From positions 1-54,474 of the forward strand of contig CALUMX010000021.1 of assembly GCA_944321875.1 (NCBI GenBank): a stretch of DNA of 54,474 nucleotides. Reading direction: 5' to 3'. This document shows, piece after piece, positions 25,414 to 33,891 of the stretch. The DNA comes from an uncultured Muribaculaceae bacterium (GTDB taxonomy: Bacteria > Bacteroidota > Bacteroidia > Bacteroidales > Muribaculaceae). The translations under genes and the position numbers were made by a program. Within the stretch, counting starts at the first letter, position 1. Each line of letters opens with the position of its first letter. Below the pieces are notes generated by a model. The model was not told the origin of the DNA. It ran no database searches and saw only the letters and a list, made by a program, of their open reading frames with translations.

Positions 25414-27390
25414 ATGTCTGATATTATCAAGCTACTGCCGGACTCCGTAGCCAACCAGATTGCGGCCGGCGAAGTCATCCAACGGCCGGCTTCCGTCATC
25501 AAGGAGCTGGTCGAAAATGCCATCGACGCAGGGGCAACCGCCATCCAGATTGTTCTGAAGGATGCCGGCAAGACCCTCATTCAGGTCATTGACAACGGTA
25601 GCGGAATGTCGGACACAGACGCCCGGCTCGCCTTTGAACGGCACGCCACCTCCAAAATCAAGACTGCGGAGGACCTCTTTGCCCTCCGCACCATGGGTTT
25701 CCGCGGCGAGGCTCTGGCCTCTATTGCCGCCATTGCCCAAGTGGAACTGCGCACCCGCAAGCAGGATGCAGCCATGGGTACGCACATCTGCATCAGCGGC
25801 TCGCAATTTGAGTCGCAGGAACCAGACTATTGCCAGGCCGGTGCCAATTTCATGATTAAGAATATTTTCTACAATGTGCCTGCGCGCCGCAAATTCCTGA
25901 AGAACAACCAGACGGAGTTGAGCAACATTGTCAAGGAATTTGAGAAACTGGCGCTTGTCAACCATACGGTAGAATTCGAACTGAGCCATAACGGCAACGT
26001 GATGTACCAACTGATGGCAGGCGACTCGTTCAAGCAGCGCATCGTATCGCTCTTCTCGCGTACGCTCGACCGCCAGCTGATTCCCATCAAGACGGAGACG
26101 TCGCTTGTGTCGGTTAACGGTTTCGTATGCCGGCCGGAAAATGCACGCAAACGCAATGCCCTACAATACTTCTTTGTCAACGGGCGCCACATGAAGCACC
26201 CCTATTTCCACAAGGCAGTGATGCAGAGCTACGACCAGCTCATTCCGGCGGAAGAACAGCCCAACTACTTCCTGAACTTCACGGTCGACCCTGACACGAT
26301 TGACGTCAACATCCACCCTACCAAGAGTGAGATTAAGTTTGAGAACGAGCAAGTCATCTGGCAAATCCTTTTTGCCGCTATCAAGGAGGCCCTCGGCAAA
26401 TTCAGTGCGGTTCCTTCCATCGAGTTCGACATGGAAGGCGCTGTCGACATTCCGGAAGGCCAGCCAAGCGGCGACCTCCACATGCCGGAGATTGAAATCG
26501 ACCCTACCTACAATCCGTTCAAGCAGCAATCGCACAAACCGTCTGCAGCACCGGCATCCGGCAGCCACAGAGAAACCCGCGAGACAACCGCAAGAGAACT
26601 GAAAGTGGACGATGCCAACCTGCGCAACTGGGATGCCCTCTACCAGAGCTTCCAGGAAATGCGCAACGACAGCATCCAACAGACAACCACTTCCGACGGA
26701 GCTACCCACTCCACGGTAGAAGTCATGAGCCGCCCACTGATAGCCGACACTTCGACAACCGAGGAAAGAGTGCTGTCGCAGGAAGCAGAACCTTTGCAGA
26801 TAAGCGGGCTCGACACCGAGTTCGGCAAAGCCGGCGCTTATGTGCAACTAAAAAATAAATACATTGTCATGGCCGGCAAGTCGGGGCTTCTCATCATCGA
26901 CCAGAACCGGGCACACATCCGCAGTCTCTACGAGAAATTCCTTGAGATGAAGAAACTGCAACATATTGAGGCACAACAAGTCCTGTTTCAGGAAGTGCTC
27001 AATCTGTCTGCCTCTCAGAGTCTGCTGCTGGAAAGCCTTCAGGAAGAGCTCGGCAAATGCGGGTTCGACCTGTCGTTCCTCGGCAACAACTCATGGTCGG
27101 TCAACAGCACGCCTTCTGGCTTGGAGAAAATCCACGTCACCGATTTCATCACCGACCTGATTGAATCGGTTACCACCGGCGGACTTGATGCCTCACAACG
27201 CATCGTGGAGGCCATCGCGCTCTCTTCCGCCCGTTCGGCAGCCATCCCCTACGGACAACGGCTGTCGCAGGACGAAATGGACGAGCTCGTCGGCTCCCTG
27301 TTCCGTACCAAAGAACCCAACTATACACCCGACGGGAAGAAAATCATCTGCACGCTGCCGCTGGACGACATTTCCAAAATGTTCGCTTAG
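25414..27390 (+). CDS. mutL: DNA mismatch repair protein MutL
   Basis: A 658-residue mismatch-repair matchmaker. The GHKL ATPase core is intact: ELVENAIDAGAT, VIDNGSGMS, ATSKI and TMGFRGEALASI. The transducer domain with VNGRHMKHP and DVNIHPTKSEIKFE follows, then a low-complexity linker (about residues 370-470) and a C-terminal dimerisation domain. The endonuclease motif seen in MutH-less bacteria (DQHAxxExxxxE) is degraded here to D496-Q-N-R-A-H-I-R, so nicking activity by that site is doubtful. Start is 5 bp after the preceding stop. Confidence 0.95.
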   Translation: MSDIIKLLPDSVANQIAAGEVIQRPASVIKELVENAIDAGATAIQIVLKDAGKTLIQVIDNGSGMSDTDARLAFERHATSKIKTAEDLFALRTMGFRGEALASIAAIAQVELRTRKQDAAMGTHICISGSQFESQEPDYCQAGANFMIKNIFYNVPARRKFLKNNQTELSNIVKEFEKLALVNHTVEFELSHNGNVMYQLMAGDSFKQRIVSLFSRTLDRQLIPIKTETSLVSVNGFVCRPENARKRNALQYFFVNGRHMKHPYFHKAVMQSYDQLIPAEEQPNYFLNFTVDPDTIDVNIHPTKSEIKFENEQVIWQILFAAIKEALGKFSAVPSIEFDMEGAVDIPEGQPSGDLHMPEIEIDPTYNPFKQQSHKPSAAPASGSHRETRETTARELKVDDANLRNWDALYQSFQEMRNDSIQQTTTSDGATHSTVEVMSRPLIADTSTTEERVLSQEAEPLQISGLDTEFGKAGAYVQLKNKYIVMAGKSGLLIIDQNRAHIRSLYEKFLEMKKLQHIEAQQVLFQEVLNLSASQSLLLESLQEELGKCGFDLSFLGNNSWSVNSTPSGLEKIHVTDFITDLIESVTTGGLDASQRIVEAIALSSARSAAIPYGQRLSQDEMDELVGSLFRTKEPNYTPDGKKIICTLPLDDISKMFA

Positions 27391-27442
27391 CCGACAGAAG
27401 TGACAATCATAGAATCATTAACTGAAAAAATTTTCTTTGACT

Positions 27443-28867
27443 ATGAAACATCTATTCAAATGCCTGCTTGCCGCCGTTTCCTGCTGCACGGTTACGGCAA
27501 GTGCCATCACTCTGACAGAAGCAAAGAAACTTTACAATAACGGGGATTTTGAGAAAGCCCTGCCGGTATTCCGCGACTACCAGAAGCGGAACCCGCGCAA
27601 CGCAAGCTACAACCAATGGCTGGGCGGCTGCCTCTATGAAACCGGACAAAGCGAGGAAGCCGTAAAATATCTGGAATTTGCACTCTCGAAAGACATTCCC
27701 GACGCAGCACGCTACCTTGCCCAGATTGCACTGGACAATATGGACTATGCCTCAATGGAGGACTATAAACGGCAGTTTGAGGAACTGATTGATTACGATG
27801 AGTCAGACCTCAGCGACCGTTCCCGTGAGGGATATGCCAAGCTGAAACGCACCAGCGAACTTCTCAACAACGTGCAGCACATCGAAATCTTTGACAGTCT
27901 TACCGTCGACAAGAAGGATTTCTTCAAGCACTACCGCATTTCGCCCGAAACGGGAACGCTGAAGGGCATCGAGGCACTTCCTTTCGAATGCTCCGACTCA
28001 AGCGCCGTTGTCTTTTCGCCGGAATCGCAAAACCGCGTCATTTGGGCAGCAGCCGACACTACGGGAAGATACCGCCTTTTCGAATCGTTTAAACTGGGCG
28101 ACGGAAAATGGGACAAACCTGTAAAACTCAGTGCTGAGCTGAATTGCAACGGGGACGCCAACTATCCGTTTGTCATGGCTGACGGAACGACGATGTTCTA
28201 CGCCTCCAATGGCGACGAGAGCATCGGCGGTTACGACATTTTCCGCACGAAAAAAGATTTCACGACCGGTGAATTCACTCAGCCGCAGAACATCGGTATG
28301 CCTTACAACTCTCCTTTCGACGACTACCTGCTGGTCATCGACGAGCTGAACGGCATCGGATGGTGGGCTACCGACCGCAACCTGTTGGAAGACCAGGTGA
28401 CTATCTACATATTCAAGTATAACGAAATACGCAACAACTACAGCGCTACACGCGAGGATATCGCACAACTGGCCGCCATCACTTCCATCAAAGATACGTG
28501 GGAGGAGAAAAACGACTACGAGGATTTGCGTGAAACGATTGCCAATATCTCACTGGAGAACGAGAAGCCGGAATACGATTTCACGTTCCATCTGAAGAAC
28601 GGCGTCACCTACCACATGTATGACGATTTCACAAGCACGGAAGCACGCAGCCTGATGCAGCGCTACCTGCAACAACAAGAGACAATAGCAACCAAAGCGG
28701 AGCAACTGACCCTCCTGCGTGGCAAATACCACAAGGCCAACGCCAGCGAGAAGAAACGGCTTGCGCCGGAAATCCTTCAGTTGGAAAACCAGATGAGAAC
28801 AGCCGAAGAAGACATTCAGAAAACGGCAAACTCCATTCGCTCTGCGGAGCTATCGACGATGAAATAA
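27443..28867 (+). CDS. Exported TPR and PD40 beta-propeller protein
   Basis: A 474-residue exported protein with a signal peptide (MKHLFKCLLAAVSCCTVTASA). TPR helices follow (about 25-125; YNNGDFEKALPVFRDYQKRN, YETGQSEEAVKYLEFAL). A WD40-like/PD40 segment contains the hallmark MFYASNGDESIGGYDIFRTK near residue 255. A helical, coiled-coil tail covers about 400-474 (RYLQQQETIATKAEQLTLL). PD40 repeats resemble those of TolB and OmpA-linked proteins, so an envelope role is likely, but I do not recognise a specific function. A second ATG six bases upstream (27437) is possible. Confidence 0.7.
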   Translation: MKHLFKCLLAAVSCCTVTASAITLTEAKKLYNNGDFEKALPVFRDYQKRNPRNASYNQWLGGCLYETGQSEEAVKYLEFALSKDIPDAARYLAQIALDNMDYASMEDYKRQFEELIDYDESDLSDRSREGYAKLKRTSELLNNVQHIEIFDSLTVDKKDFFKHYRISPETGTLKGIEALPFECSDSSAVVFSPESQNRVIWAAADTTGRYRLFESFKLGDGKWDKPVKLSAELNCNGDANYPFVMADGTTMFYASNGDESIGGYDIFRTKKDFTTGEFTQPQNIGMPYNSPFDDYLLVIDELNGIGWWATDRNLLEDQVTIYIFKYNEIRNNYSATREDIAQLAAITSIKDTWEEKNDYEDLRETIANISLENEKPEYDFTFHLKNGVTYHMYDDFTSTEARSLMQRYLQQQETIATKAEQLTLLRGKYHKANASEKKRLAPEILQLENQMRTAEEDIQKTANSIRSAELSTMK

Positions 28868-28874
28868 GCAGTAT

Positions 28875-29678
28875 ATGATTGATTTCCAAAAGATAACAAC
28901 ATCATCCAGACGTTATAATTTTCACGCACATACGCAGTTTTGCGACGGAAGGGCTCCAATGGAAGACTTCATCGTCAAGGCCATTGAGGAAGGATTTACC
29001 GACTACGGATTCTCTCCCCACTCTCCCATTCCGTTTGAATCGCCCTGCAACATGAAACAGAGCGATGTGGCTGCCTATACAGCAGAGACCGAAAGGCTGA
29101 AAGCGCTCTACGGCGACCGCATCAACATCTACCGCTCAATGGAGATTGACTACATCGATGCCAACTGGGGGCCGTCGTCACCCTATTTCGACTCCCTGGG
29201 TCTCGACTACCGCATCGGTTCGGTGCATTTCATCCCCTGCGGCGACATATTTGTCGATACCGACGGCCGATACTCTTCCTTTCAAGTGAAAATGGAGAAG
29301 TATTTCGACAACGACATCCGCTACGTCGTCGACAGTTTCTACCGCCAGACGCTTGCGATGATTGAGGCCGGCGGCTTCGACATCATCGGCCACTTTGACA
29401 AAATCGGCTCCAACGCTTCCTATTTCCAGCCCGGAATCGAGAATGAGGAATGGTATGCGGCACATGTGAAAAACGTGATTGAGGCCATCAAGGACAACCA
29501 CTTGATTGTGGAAATCAACACCAAATCACTGGCCGAGCACGGACGTTTCTTCCCGAACGCGCGCTACTTCGATGCCATCCGCCGCTACGACATTCCGGTC
29601 ATTGTCAACTCCGACGCCCACGTGCCGGCTCTTATCAATGCCGGACGCTTCGAAGCCTTTGAAGCCTATTTCAAATAA
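28875..29678 (+). CDS. PHP-domain phosphatase, histidinol-phosphatase type
   Basis: A 267-residue polymerase-and-histidinol-phosphatase domain protein. Its metal-binding motifs appear in order: NFHAHTQFCDG, GFSPHSP, SMEIDYI, GSVHFI, GHFDKI and VNSDAH. This is the HisK/HisJ-type trinuclear metal phosphatase layout. Histidinol-phosphate hydrolysis is the standard annotation, but no other his gene is in the window, so the substrate is not certain. It starts 7 bp after the TPR/PD40 gene. Confidence 0.82.
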   Translation: MIDFQKITTSSRRYNFHAHTQFCDGRAPMEDFIVKAIEEGFTDYGFSPHSPIPFESPCNMKQSDVAAYTAETERLKALYGDRINIYRSMEIDYIDANWGPSSPYFDSLGLDYRIGSVHFIPCGDIFVDTDGRYSSFQVKMEKYFDNDIRYVVDSFYRQTLAMIEAGGFDIIGHFDKIGSNASYFQPGIENEEWYAAHVKNVIEAIKDNHLIVEINTKSLAEHGRFFPNARYFDAIRRYDIPVIVNSDAHVPALINAGRFEAFEAYFK

Positions 29679-29708
29679 CACAGACAACCCCTAACGCTCT
29701 TTTTCATT

Positions 29709-30626
29709 ATGCCCGTACGCATTCCTGCAACCCTTCCCGCTGTGGAGGAGTTGAAGAAAGAAAACATATTCGTGATTGACGAGAAGCGCGCGGCTGCTCA
29801 GGACATACGTCCGCTCCGCATCGCCATCCTCAACCTCATGCCCTTGAAACTGATGACGGAGACCGACCTGCTCCGGCTTATCTCCAACACGCCGCTGCAG
29901 GTGGAGCTGGACCTCGTGTTGCCTTCCGGCCACGAGTGGACCAACACGCCAAAAAAGCACCTCGACACGTTCTACAAATCGTTCAGCGAAATCCGCGACA
30001 ATAACTACGACGGATTCATCCTGACGGGTGCGCCCGTGGAAATGGTGGATTTCGAAGCCGTCGATTACTGGCAGGAGCTGACTGAAATCATCGACTGGTC
30101 GCGCACGCACGTAACGTCGACCGTCTACATCTGCTGGGCAGCACAGGCGGGTCTTTACCACAATTACGGCGTGCCCAAGCACATCCTGCCGGAAAAGATT
30201 TCAGGCGTTTTTCCCCACACGGTCAGCGACCGCAGCAATCCGCTGTTCAGAGGCTTCGACGACGTGTTCTGCGTGCCCCACAGCCGCCACAGCGAGGTCC
30301 GCAAGGCTGACATTCTGCGCGTACCGGAACTCAGTATCATGTCGGAAAGCGAGGAAAGCGGTGTCTACATCGTAATGGCGCGCAACGGACGGGAGATTTA
30401 CATCACCGGACATTCGGAATACTCTCCGCTGACGCTCGACTTTGAGTACCGTCGGGACACGGCGAAAGGTATGAACCCACACGTTCCCCGGCACTACTAC
30501 AAGGATGACGACCCGGAAAAAGGACCTGTCGTAACCTGGAGAGGACATGCCAACCTGCTCTTCTCCAACTGGCTGAACTATTTTGTCTATCAAGAAACCC
30601 CTTACGATATTCGCGAAATCAAATAA
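29709..30626 (+). CDS. metA: Homoserine O-acetyltransferase, MetA family
   Basis: Activates homoserine for methionine synthesis. The 305-residue protein matches MetA residue numbering closely: nucleophile Cys142 (ICWAAQAGLYH), His235 and Glu237 (TGHSEYSP). Position 111, which in this family separates succinyl-CoA (Gly) from acetyl-CoA (Glu) users, is Glu111 (TGAPVEMVDF). I therefore call it an acetyltransferase despite the common homoserine O-succinyltransferase label. It follows the PHP gene by 30 bp and precedes the U32 gene by 2 bp. Confidence 0.9.
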   Translation: MPVRIPATLPAVEELKKENIFVIDEKRAAAQDIRPLRIAILNLMPLKLMTETDLLRLISNTPLQVELDLVLPSGHEWTNTPKKHLDTFYKSFSEIRDNNYDGFILTGAPVEMVDFEAVDYWQELTEIIDWSRTHVTSTVYICWAAQAGLYHNYGVPKHILPEKISGVFPHTVSDRSNPLFRGFDDVFCVPHSRHSEVRKADILRVPELSIMSESEESGVYIVMARNGREIYITGHSEYSPLTLDFEYRRDTAKGMNPHVPRHYYKDDDPEKGPVVTWRGHANLLFSNWLNYFVYQETPYDIREIK

Positions 30627-30628
30627 CT

Positions 30629-32458
30629 ATGGCTCCACGCAAAATCGAACTGCTTGCTCCTGCAAAAAACGCAGACATCGCCATCGAGGCTATCCGCCAC
30701 GGTGCCGATGCCGTATATATCGGTCCTGAAAGTTTTGGCGCACGTGCCGCTGCCGGCAACTCGACGGAGGAAATCGCCCGGGCTGCCGCATTTGCCCACC
30801 GCTTCGGCGCAAAGGTATATGCCACGGTCAACACGATTGTCTACGACTCTGAGCTCCCGGCTGTCGAGCGGCTTATCCGCCAACTCTACAAGGCCGACGT
30901 CGATGCTCTTATCGTGCAGGACATGGGCATTCTGCGCATGGACATTCCGCCCATCGAGCTTCACGCAAGTACGCAATGTGACACGCGTACGGTGGAGAAA
31001 GCCAAGTTTCTGGAAGCCGTAGGTTTCTCTCAAATCGTGCTGGCTCGCGAACTCTCACTGAACGAAATCAGCGACATTCACAAGGAGGTAAGCGTTCCGC
31101 TGGAGTGCTTCATCCATGGAGCTCTGTGCGTCAGCTACAGCGGACGTTGCCATGCGAGTTACGCCTTCCGCGGACGCAGCGCCAACCGTGGAGAGTGCGC
31201 CCAGCTCTGCCGCCTTCCCTACAATCTGACGGACGCTGCAGATAACGTCATCGTGGAGGGAAAGCACCTGCTCTCACTGCGCGACTTCAATCAAAGCGAC
31301 CGACTTGCCGACCTGCTGAAAGCTGGAGCATCGTCCCTGAAAATAGAAGGACGACTGAAAGAGGCTCCCTACGTGAAGAACGTGACGGCTTACTACAACC
31401 GGTTGCTCAACCAACTCTGTGAGGCTCATCCCGACCTCTACTGCCGCGCATCGGCCGGAAGCGTGCAACTCGGATTTGAACCGGATTTGAGCAAGAGTTT
31501 CAACCGCGGATTCACGCATTATTTTGCCGACGGACGGGCTAAGGCCGGAAAAATGGTATCGCTCCATACGCCGAAATCTCTGGGAGAAGTATTGGGTAAG
31601 GTCGTTGCCGTCAAAGGCAGGGACATCGTCATCGACAGCCGTAAACCGGTAGCCAACGGCGATGGTCTGGCTTATTTCAACAACCGGCAGGAGTTGGTCG
31701 GCTTCCGCGCCAACAAAGCCGAAGGACGCAACATCACTCCCCTCAGTAAACTGAACATCACTCCGGGAACACTCGTCTACCGCAATCTTGACAAGGCTTT
31801 TACCGACCGCCTGGAGAAGGAATCGGCAGAACGACGGCTGAAAGTTGACATACGCATGTGGCAGACGGCGGTCGGAGTCGCTCTTACGGTTACCGACGAG
31901 CGTGGCATATCGGCTACCACTCAGACCGTCATCGAGCATCAGCCTGCCAAAAGTCCGCAAACGGAAACCCGCCGTAAGGTTTTCTCCAAACTCGGCAACA
32001 CCGTCTATGAGCTGAAATCGCTCGACTGTGGAGATACGGAACACCTGTTTATCCCGTCCTCACTTCTTGCCGACATGCGCAGAAATGCCATTGACGCCCT
32101 TGAACGGGTTTCCCGCATCAATTACCGCCCCGGCCGGCGCCGCACGGAAGACACGACAGCGGTATTTCCCTATGAGCAACTCACGTTTGCCGACAACGTG
32201 GCCAACCACTATGCGGCCGATTTCTACCGGTCACACGGGGTGAAGGACATGCAACCGGCAGCGGAAGCCGCAGGAAAAGTAGACGAGCGCGAAACGGTCA
32301 TGACTACGCGCTACTGCCTGCGCCGAGAACTTGATTGCTGTCTGAAGACGAAAAATGCTCACCGACTGCCCTCCCGGCTCATTCTCGCGTCGGGCGACAT
32401 CCGCATGGAGGTCGAATTTGACTGCAAGAACTGCCAGATGAAACTCCACAAACTCTAA
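30629..32458 (+). CDS. Peptidase U32 family protein, RlhA-like (23S rRNA hydroxylation)
   Basis: A 609-residue U32 protein. The N-terminal barrel begins KIELLAPAKNADIAIEAIRHGADAVYIG. It carries the family signature around residues 165-200 (ECFIHGALCVSYSGRC ... NRGECAQLCR), with the Cys set expected for an iron-sulfur cluster. The C-terminal third corresponds to the DUF3656 extension found in RlhA-type enzymes, with further Cys near the end (FDCKNCQ). RlhA modifies cytidine 2501 of 23S rRNA to 5-hydroxycytidine in E. coli, and TrhP acts on tRNA. Despite the name, no protease activity is implied. It is tightly packed between metA (2 bp) and yraN (6 bp). Confidence 0.82.
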   Translation: MAPRKIELLAPAKNADIAIEAIRHGADAVYIGPESFGARAAAGNSTEEIARAAAFAHRFGAKVYATVNTIVYDSELPAVERLIRQLYKADVDALIVQDMGILRMDIPPIELHASTQCDTRTVEKAKFLEAVGFSQIVLARELSLNEISDIHKEVSVPLECFIHGALCVSYSGRCHASYAFRGRSANRGECAQLCRLPYNLTDAADNVIVEGKHLLSLRDFNQSDRLADLLKAGASSLKIEGRLKEAPYVKNVTAYYNRLLNQLCEAHPDLYCRASAGSVQLGFEPDLSKSFNRGFTHYFADGRAKAGKMVSLHTPKSLGEVLGKVVAVKGRDIVIDSRKPVANGDGLAYFNNRQELVGFRANKAEGRNITPLSKLNITPGTLVYRNLDKAFTDRLEKESAERRLKVDIRMWQTAVGVALTVTDERGISATTQTVIEHQPAKSPQTETRRKVFSKLGNTVYELKSLDCGDTEHLFIPSSLLADMRRNAIDALERVSRINYRPGRRRTEDTTAVFPYEQLTFADNVANHYAADFYRSHGVKDMQPAAEAAGKVDERETVMTTRYCLRRELDCCLKTKNAHRLPSRLILASGDIRMEVEFDCKNCQMKLHKL

Positions 32459-32464
32459 CCGGCA

Positions 32465-32836
32465 ATGGCACTTCATAACCTATTCGGCACAAAAGGTGAA
32501 CAGGCGGCGTTCGAACTGCTCCTCAAGAACGGCTACATCATCCGCGAACGCAACTGGCGCAGCGACCACCATGAAGTCGACATCATCGCAGAGAAAGGCA
32601 ACCTCCTCATCTTTGTGGAGGTCAAGACTCGCCGCGAGCCAGTCTACGACATCAACGAAGTCATCACACGAAAGAAAATCAGCAACCTGATTGCTGCCGC
32701 CAATGCCTACATCGCCATCCATTCCCTGCACCATGACATCCAGTTTGACGTCATCCTGCTGACCGGTGAGAACGAAAACGACTTCACCATCGAATACATC
32801 GAAGACGCCTTCCGCGCACCCCTCCGCAGCTACTAA
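32465..32836 (+). CDS. YraN/UPF0102 family putative endonuclease
   Basis: A 123-residue protein with a Holliday-junction-resolvase-like nuclease fold: KGEQAAFELLLKNGY, then the catalytic-type HEVDIIAEKGNLLIFVEVKTR with D, E and ExK in order. The cellular role of UPF0102 proteins is not settled. Last gene of the collinear run from 22345; no clear terminator follows within the next 200 bases. Confidence 0.85.
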   Translation: MALHNLFGTKGEQAAFELLLKNGYIIRERNWRSDHHEVDIIAEKGNLLIFVEVKTRREPVYDINEVITRKKISNLIAAANAYIAIHSLHHDIQFDVILLTGENENDFTIEYIEDAFRAPLRSY

Positions 32837-33070
32837 TACACAAACACTAATTCCATCATACATTAATAATACCTACATCAACACATAGAGATGACCATAA
32901 GGATGAATAACTTTCCTATCTATAAACACAGTAATATCAACACTTTATCATAATCTTAACTACTATTCTAGTACTAGGCTAACGATAATTAAACAAGAAT
33001 AAACCATGCTCAATCTGACAATTGTTTGTTAAAATTTTTGCGAACTATGAAATATATCCAATAATTTTTA
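32837..33070. other. AT-rich intergenic stretch with no recognised feature
   Basis: Separates yraN from the structured RNA. No convincing terminator or gene. A lone TAATTTTG at 33071-33078 fits TAnnTTTG but lacks a -33 TTG at normal spacing; it is a weak candidate promoter for what follows. Confidence 0.35.
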
Positions 33071-33130
33071 TAATTTTGCAATGATACCATAATGGAATCG
33101 GACATATTCTATTTAATAGAGCGTTATTGA

Positions 33131-33336
33131 TACTTGCCTTTAATAATCAAATTCTCGCAAAATTTGAATCTCAAACAAGGGCAGTGGCAACAACGCTCAC
33201 GCTACGGATATATACATCCCGAGAGGGAGCACTATATACCTCGTAAGCGTGGGTGGCTGTTGCTTATCCGTGTTTGAGAGGCAATGCGAGAAGCCTGATT
33301 ATAGGATAAGCAAATAGTTCCCCACGCTTTTTTTAT
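33131..33336 (+). ncRNA. Rod-like structured RNA, candidate 6S (Bacteroidales-1-like) RNA or attenuating leader
   Basis: From the sequence: successive complementary blocks fold 33137-33305 into one long rod. The pairs are CCT/AGG with ATAATC/GATTAT (33143-33148/33297-33302), TTCTCGCA/TGCGAGAA (33152-33159/33285-33292), TCTCAAACA/TGTTTGAGA (33169-33177/33271-33279), GCAACA/TGTTGC (33187-33192/33258-33263), CACGCT/AGCGTG (33198-33203/33246-33251), TATATA/TATATA, and the cap TCCC-GAGA-GGGA (33217-33228). Internal loops of 9 and 5 bases, and 9 and 7 bases, interrupt it. Seven T end the region at 33328-33334, so the plus strand is the likely RNA. A rod of this length with a central bubble and a 3' terminator resembles 6S RNA, and the Bacteroidales-1 motif has been equated with 6S. 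I cannot confirm family membership without a covariance search. It shows no tmRNA, RNase P or SRP motifs. Confidence 0.6.
33245..33334 (+). terminator. Alternative terminator-like fold of the structured RNA
   Basis: AAGCGTGGG (33245-33253) pairs with CCCACGCTT (33321-33329), and inside it TTGCTTATCC (33260-33269) pairs with GGATAAGCAA (33304-33313). The outer helix runs straight into seven T. Both 5' arms are needed by the rod fold, so the two structures exclude each other. Confidence 0.5.
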
Positions 33337-33383
33337 ATTAACAGTTCTTCTGGGGAATTGAAGAACATAAAACGGATGTGATA

Positions 33384-33617
33384 ATGAACGAACACAACTA
33401 TTTAGTCCAATTCAAGTACAATGGCAAAGAGTATCAAACTTCTTTTTTAAGCCATTGCAATTTATCAAATGAAAAGATTTTAGAAGATGCGGCGTTTCAA
33501 GCTGCGAGTAATCATATCAGCTCTAAGCAACTAAGAGTCGAAGGTCTAATAATTGAAGAAATCACATTGTTTGGCAAAAGTGGGGAGAAATTGTTTCATA
33601 AAAAAATCAACAACTAA
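33384..33617 (+). CDS. Small hypothetical protein (77 aa)
   Basis: A 77-residue soluble protein with no signal peptide. I do not recognise a family. Alternating segments (YLVQFKYNGKEYQTSFLSH, LRVEGLIIEEITLFG) suggest a small beta-rich fold with a central helix (EKILEDAAFQAASNH). It starts at ATG 33384, about 50 bases beyond the terminator-like T run of the structured RNA; a GTG six bases upstream is in frame. The GTTCTTC/GAAGAAC hairpin (33344-33350/33360-33366) lies just before the start codon. Base composition is AT-rich, like the three genes after it and unlike yraN. Confidence 0.6.
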   Translation: MNEHNYLVQFKYNGKEYQTSFLSHCNLSNEKILEDAAFQAASNHISSKQLRVEGLIIEEITLFGKSGEKLFHKKINN

Positions 33618-33891
33618 ATCCATGTTAAAGCTAACGGATTTTCTCGTAAAAACAATTCATCAAATATCTATGGGAATAAAAGCCACATAAAAAGGGAGAG
33701 GGACAATCTATGCATTGGTGTATTTCCCTTAAACTTTGACATAAATGACAATAAAAATTATCAGACTTCTAATGTGCATCAAATTCACAATTCCAATATG
33801 TTTCCCTGATGCGAACATAAAACAGGCGAACGATAGTTTATTCCAAAAGAACACAGCAATAATAAAACAGAACAATTTAATATTCAAACAT

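Noticed and set aside
30629..32458. Protease annotation for the U32 gene
   Set aside because: Domain layout and Cys pattern fit the RNA-hydroxylation branch (RlhA/TrhP) rather than a secreted collagenase.
33131..33336. tmRNA, RNase P RNA or SRP RNA
   Set aside because: None of the hallmark sequences is present (no tRNA-like ends with a tag frame, no RNase P universal core, no SRP Alu or domain IV motif).
33131..33336. CRISPR array or retron ncRNA
   Set aside because: No regularly spaced direct repeats, and no cas gene or reverse transcriptase nearby.
33745..33891. N-terminal extension of the 135-aa exported protein
   Set aside because: The extension would bury a good signal peptide (starting at 33892) and shows no coding character of its own.
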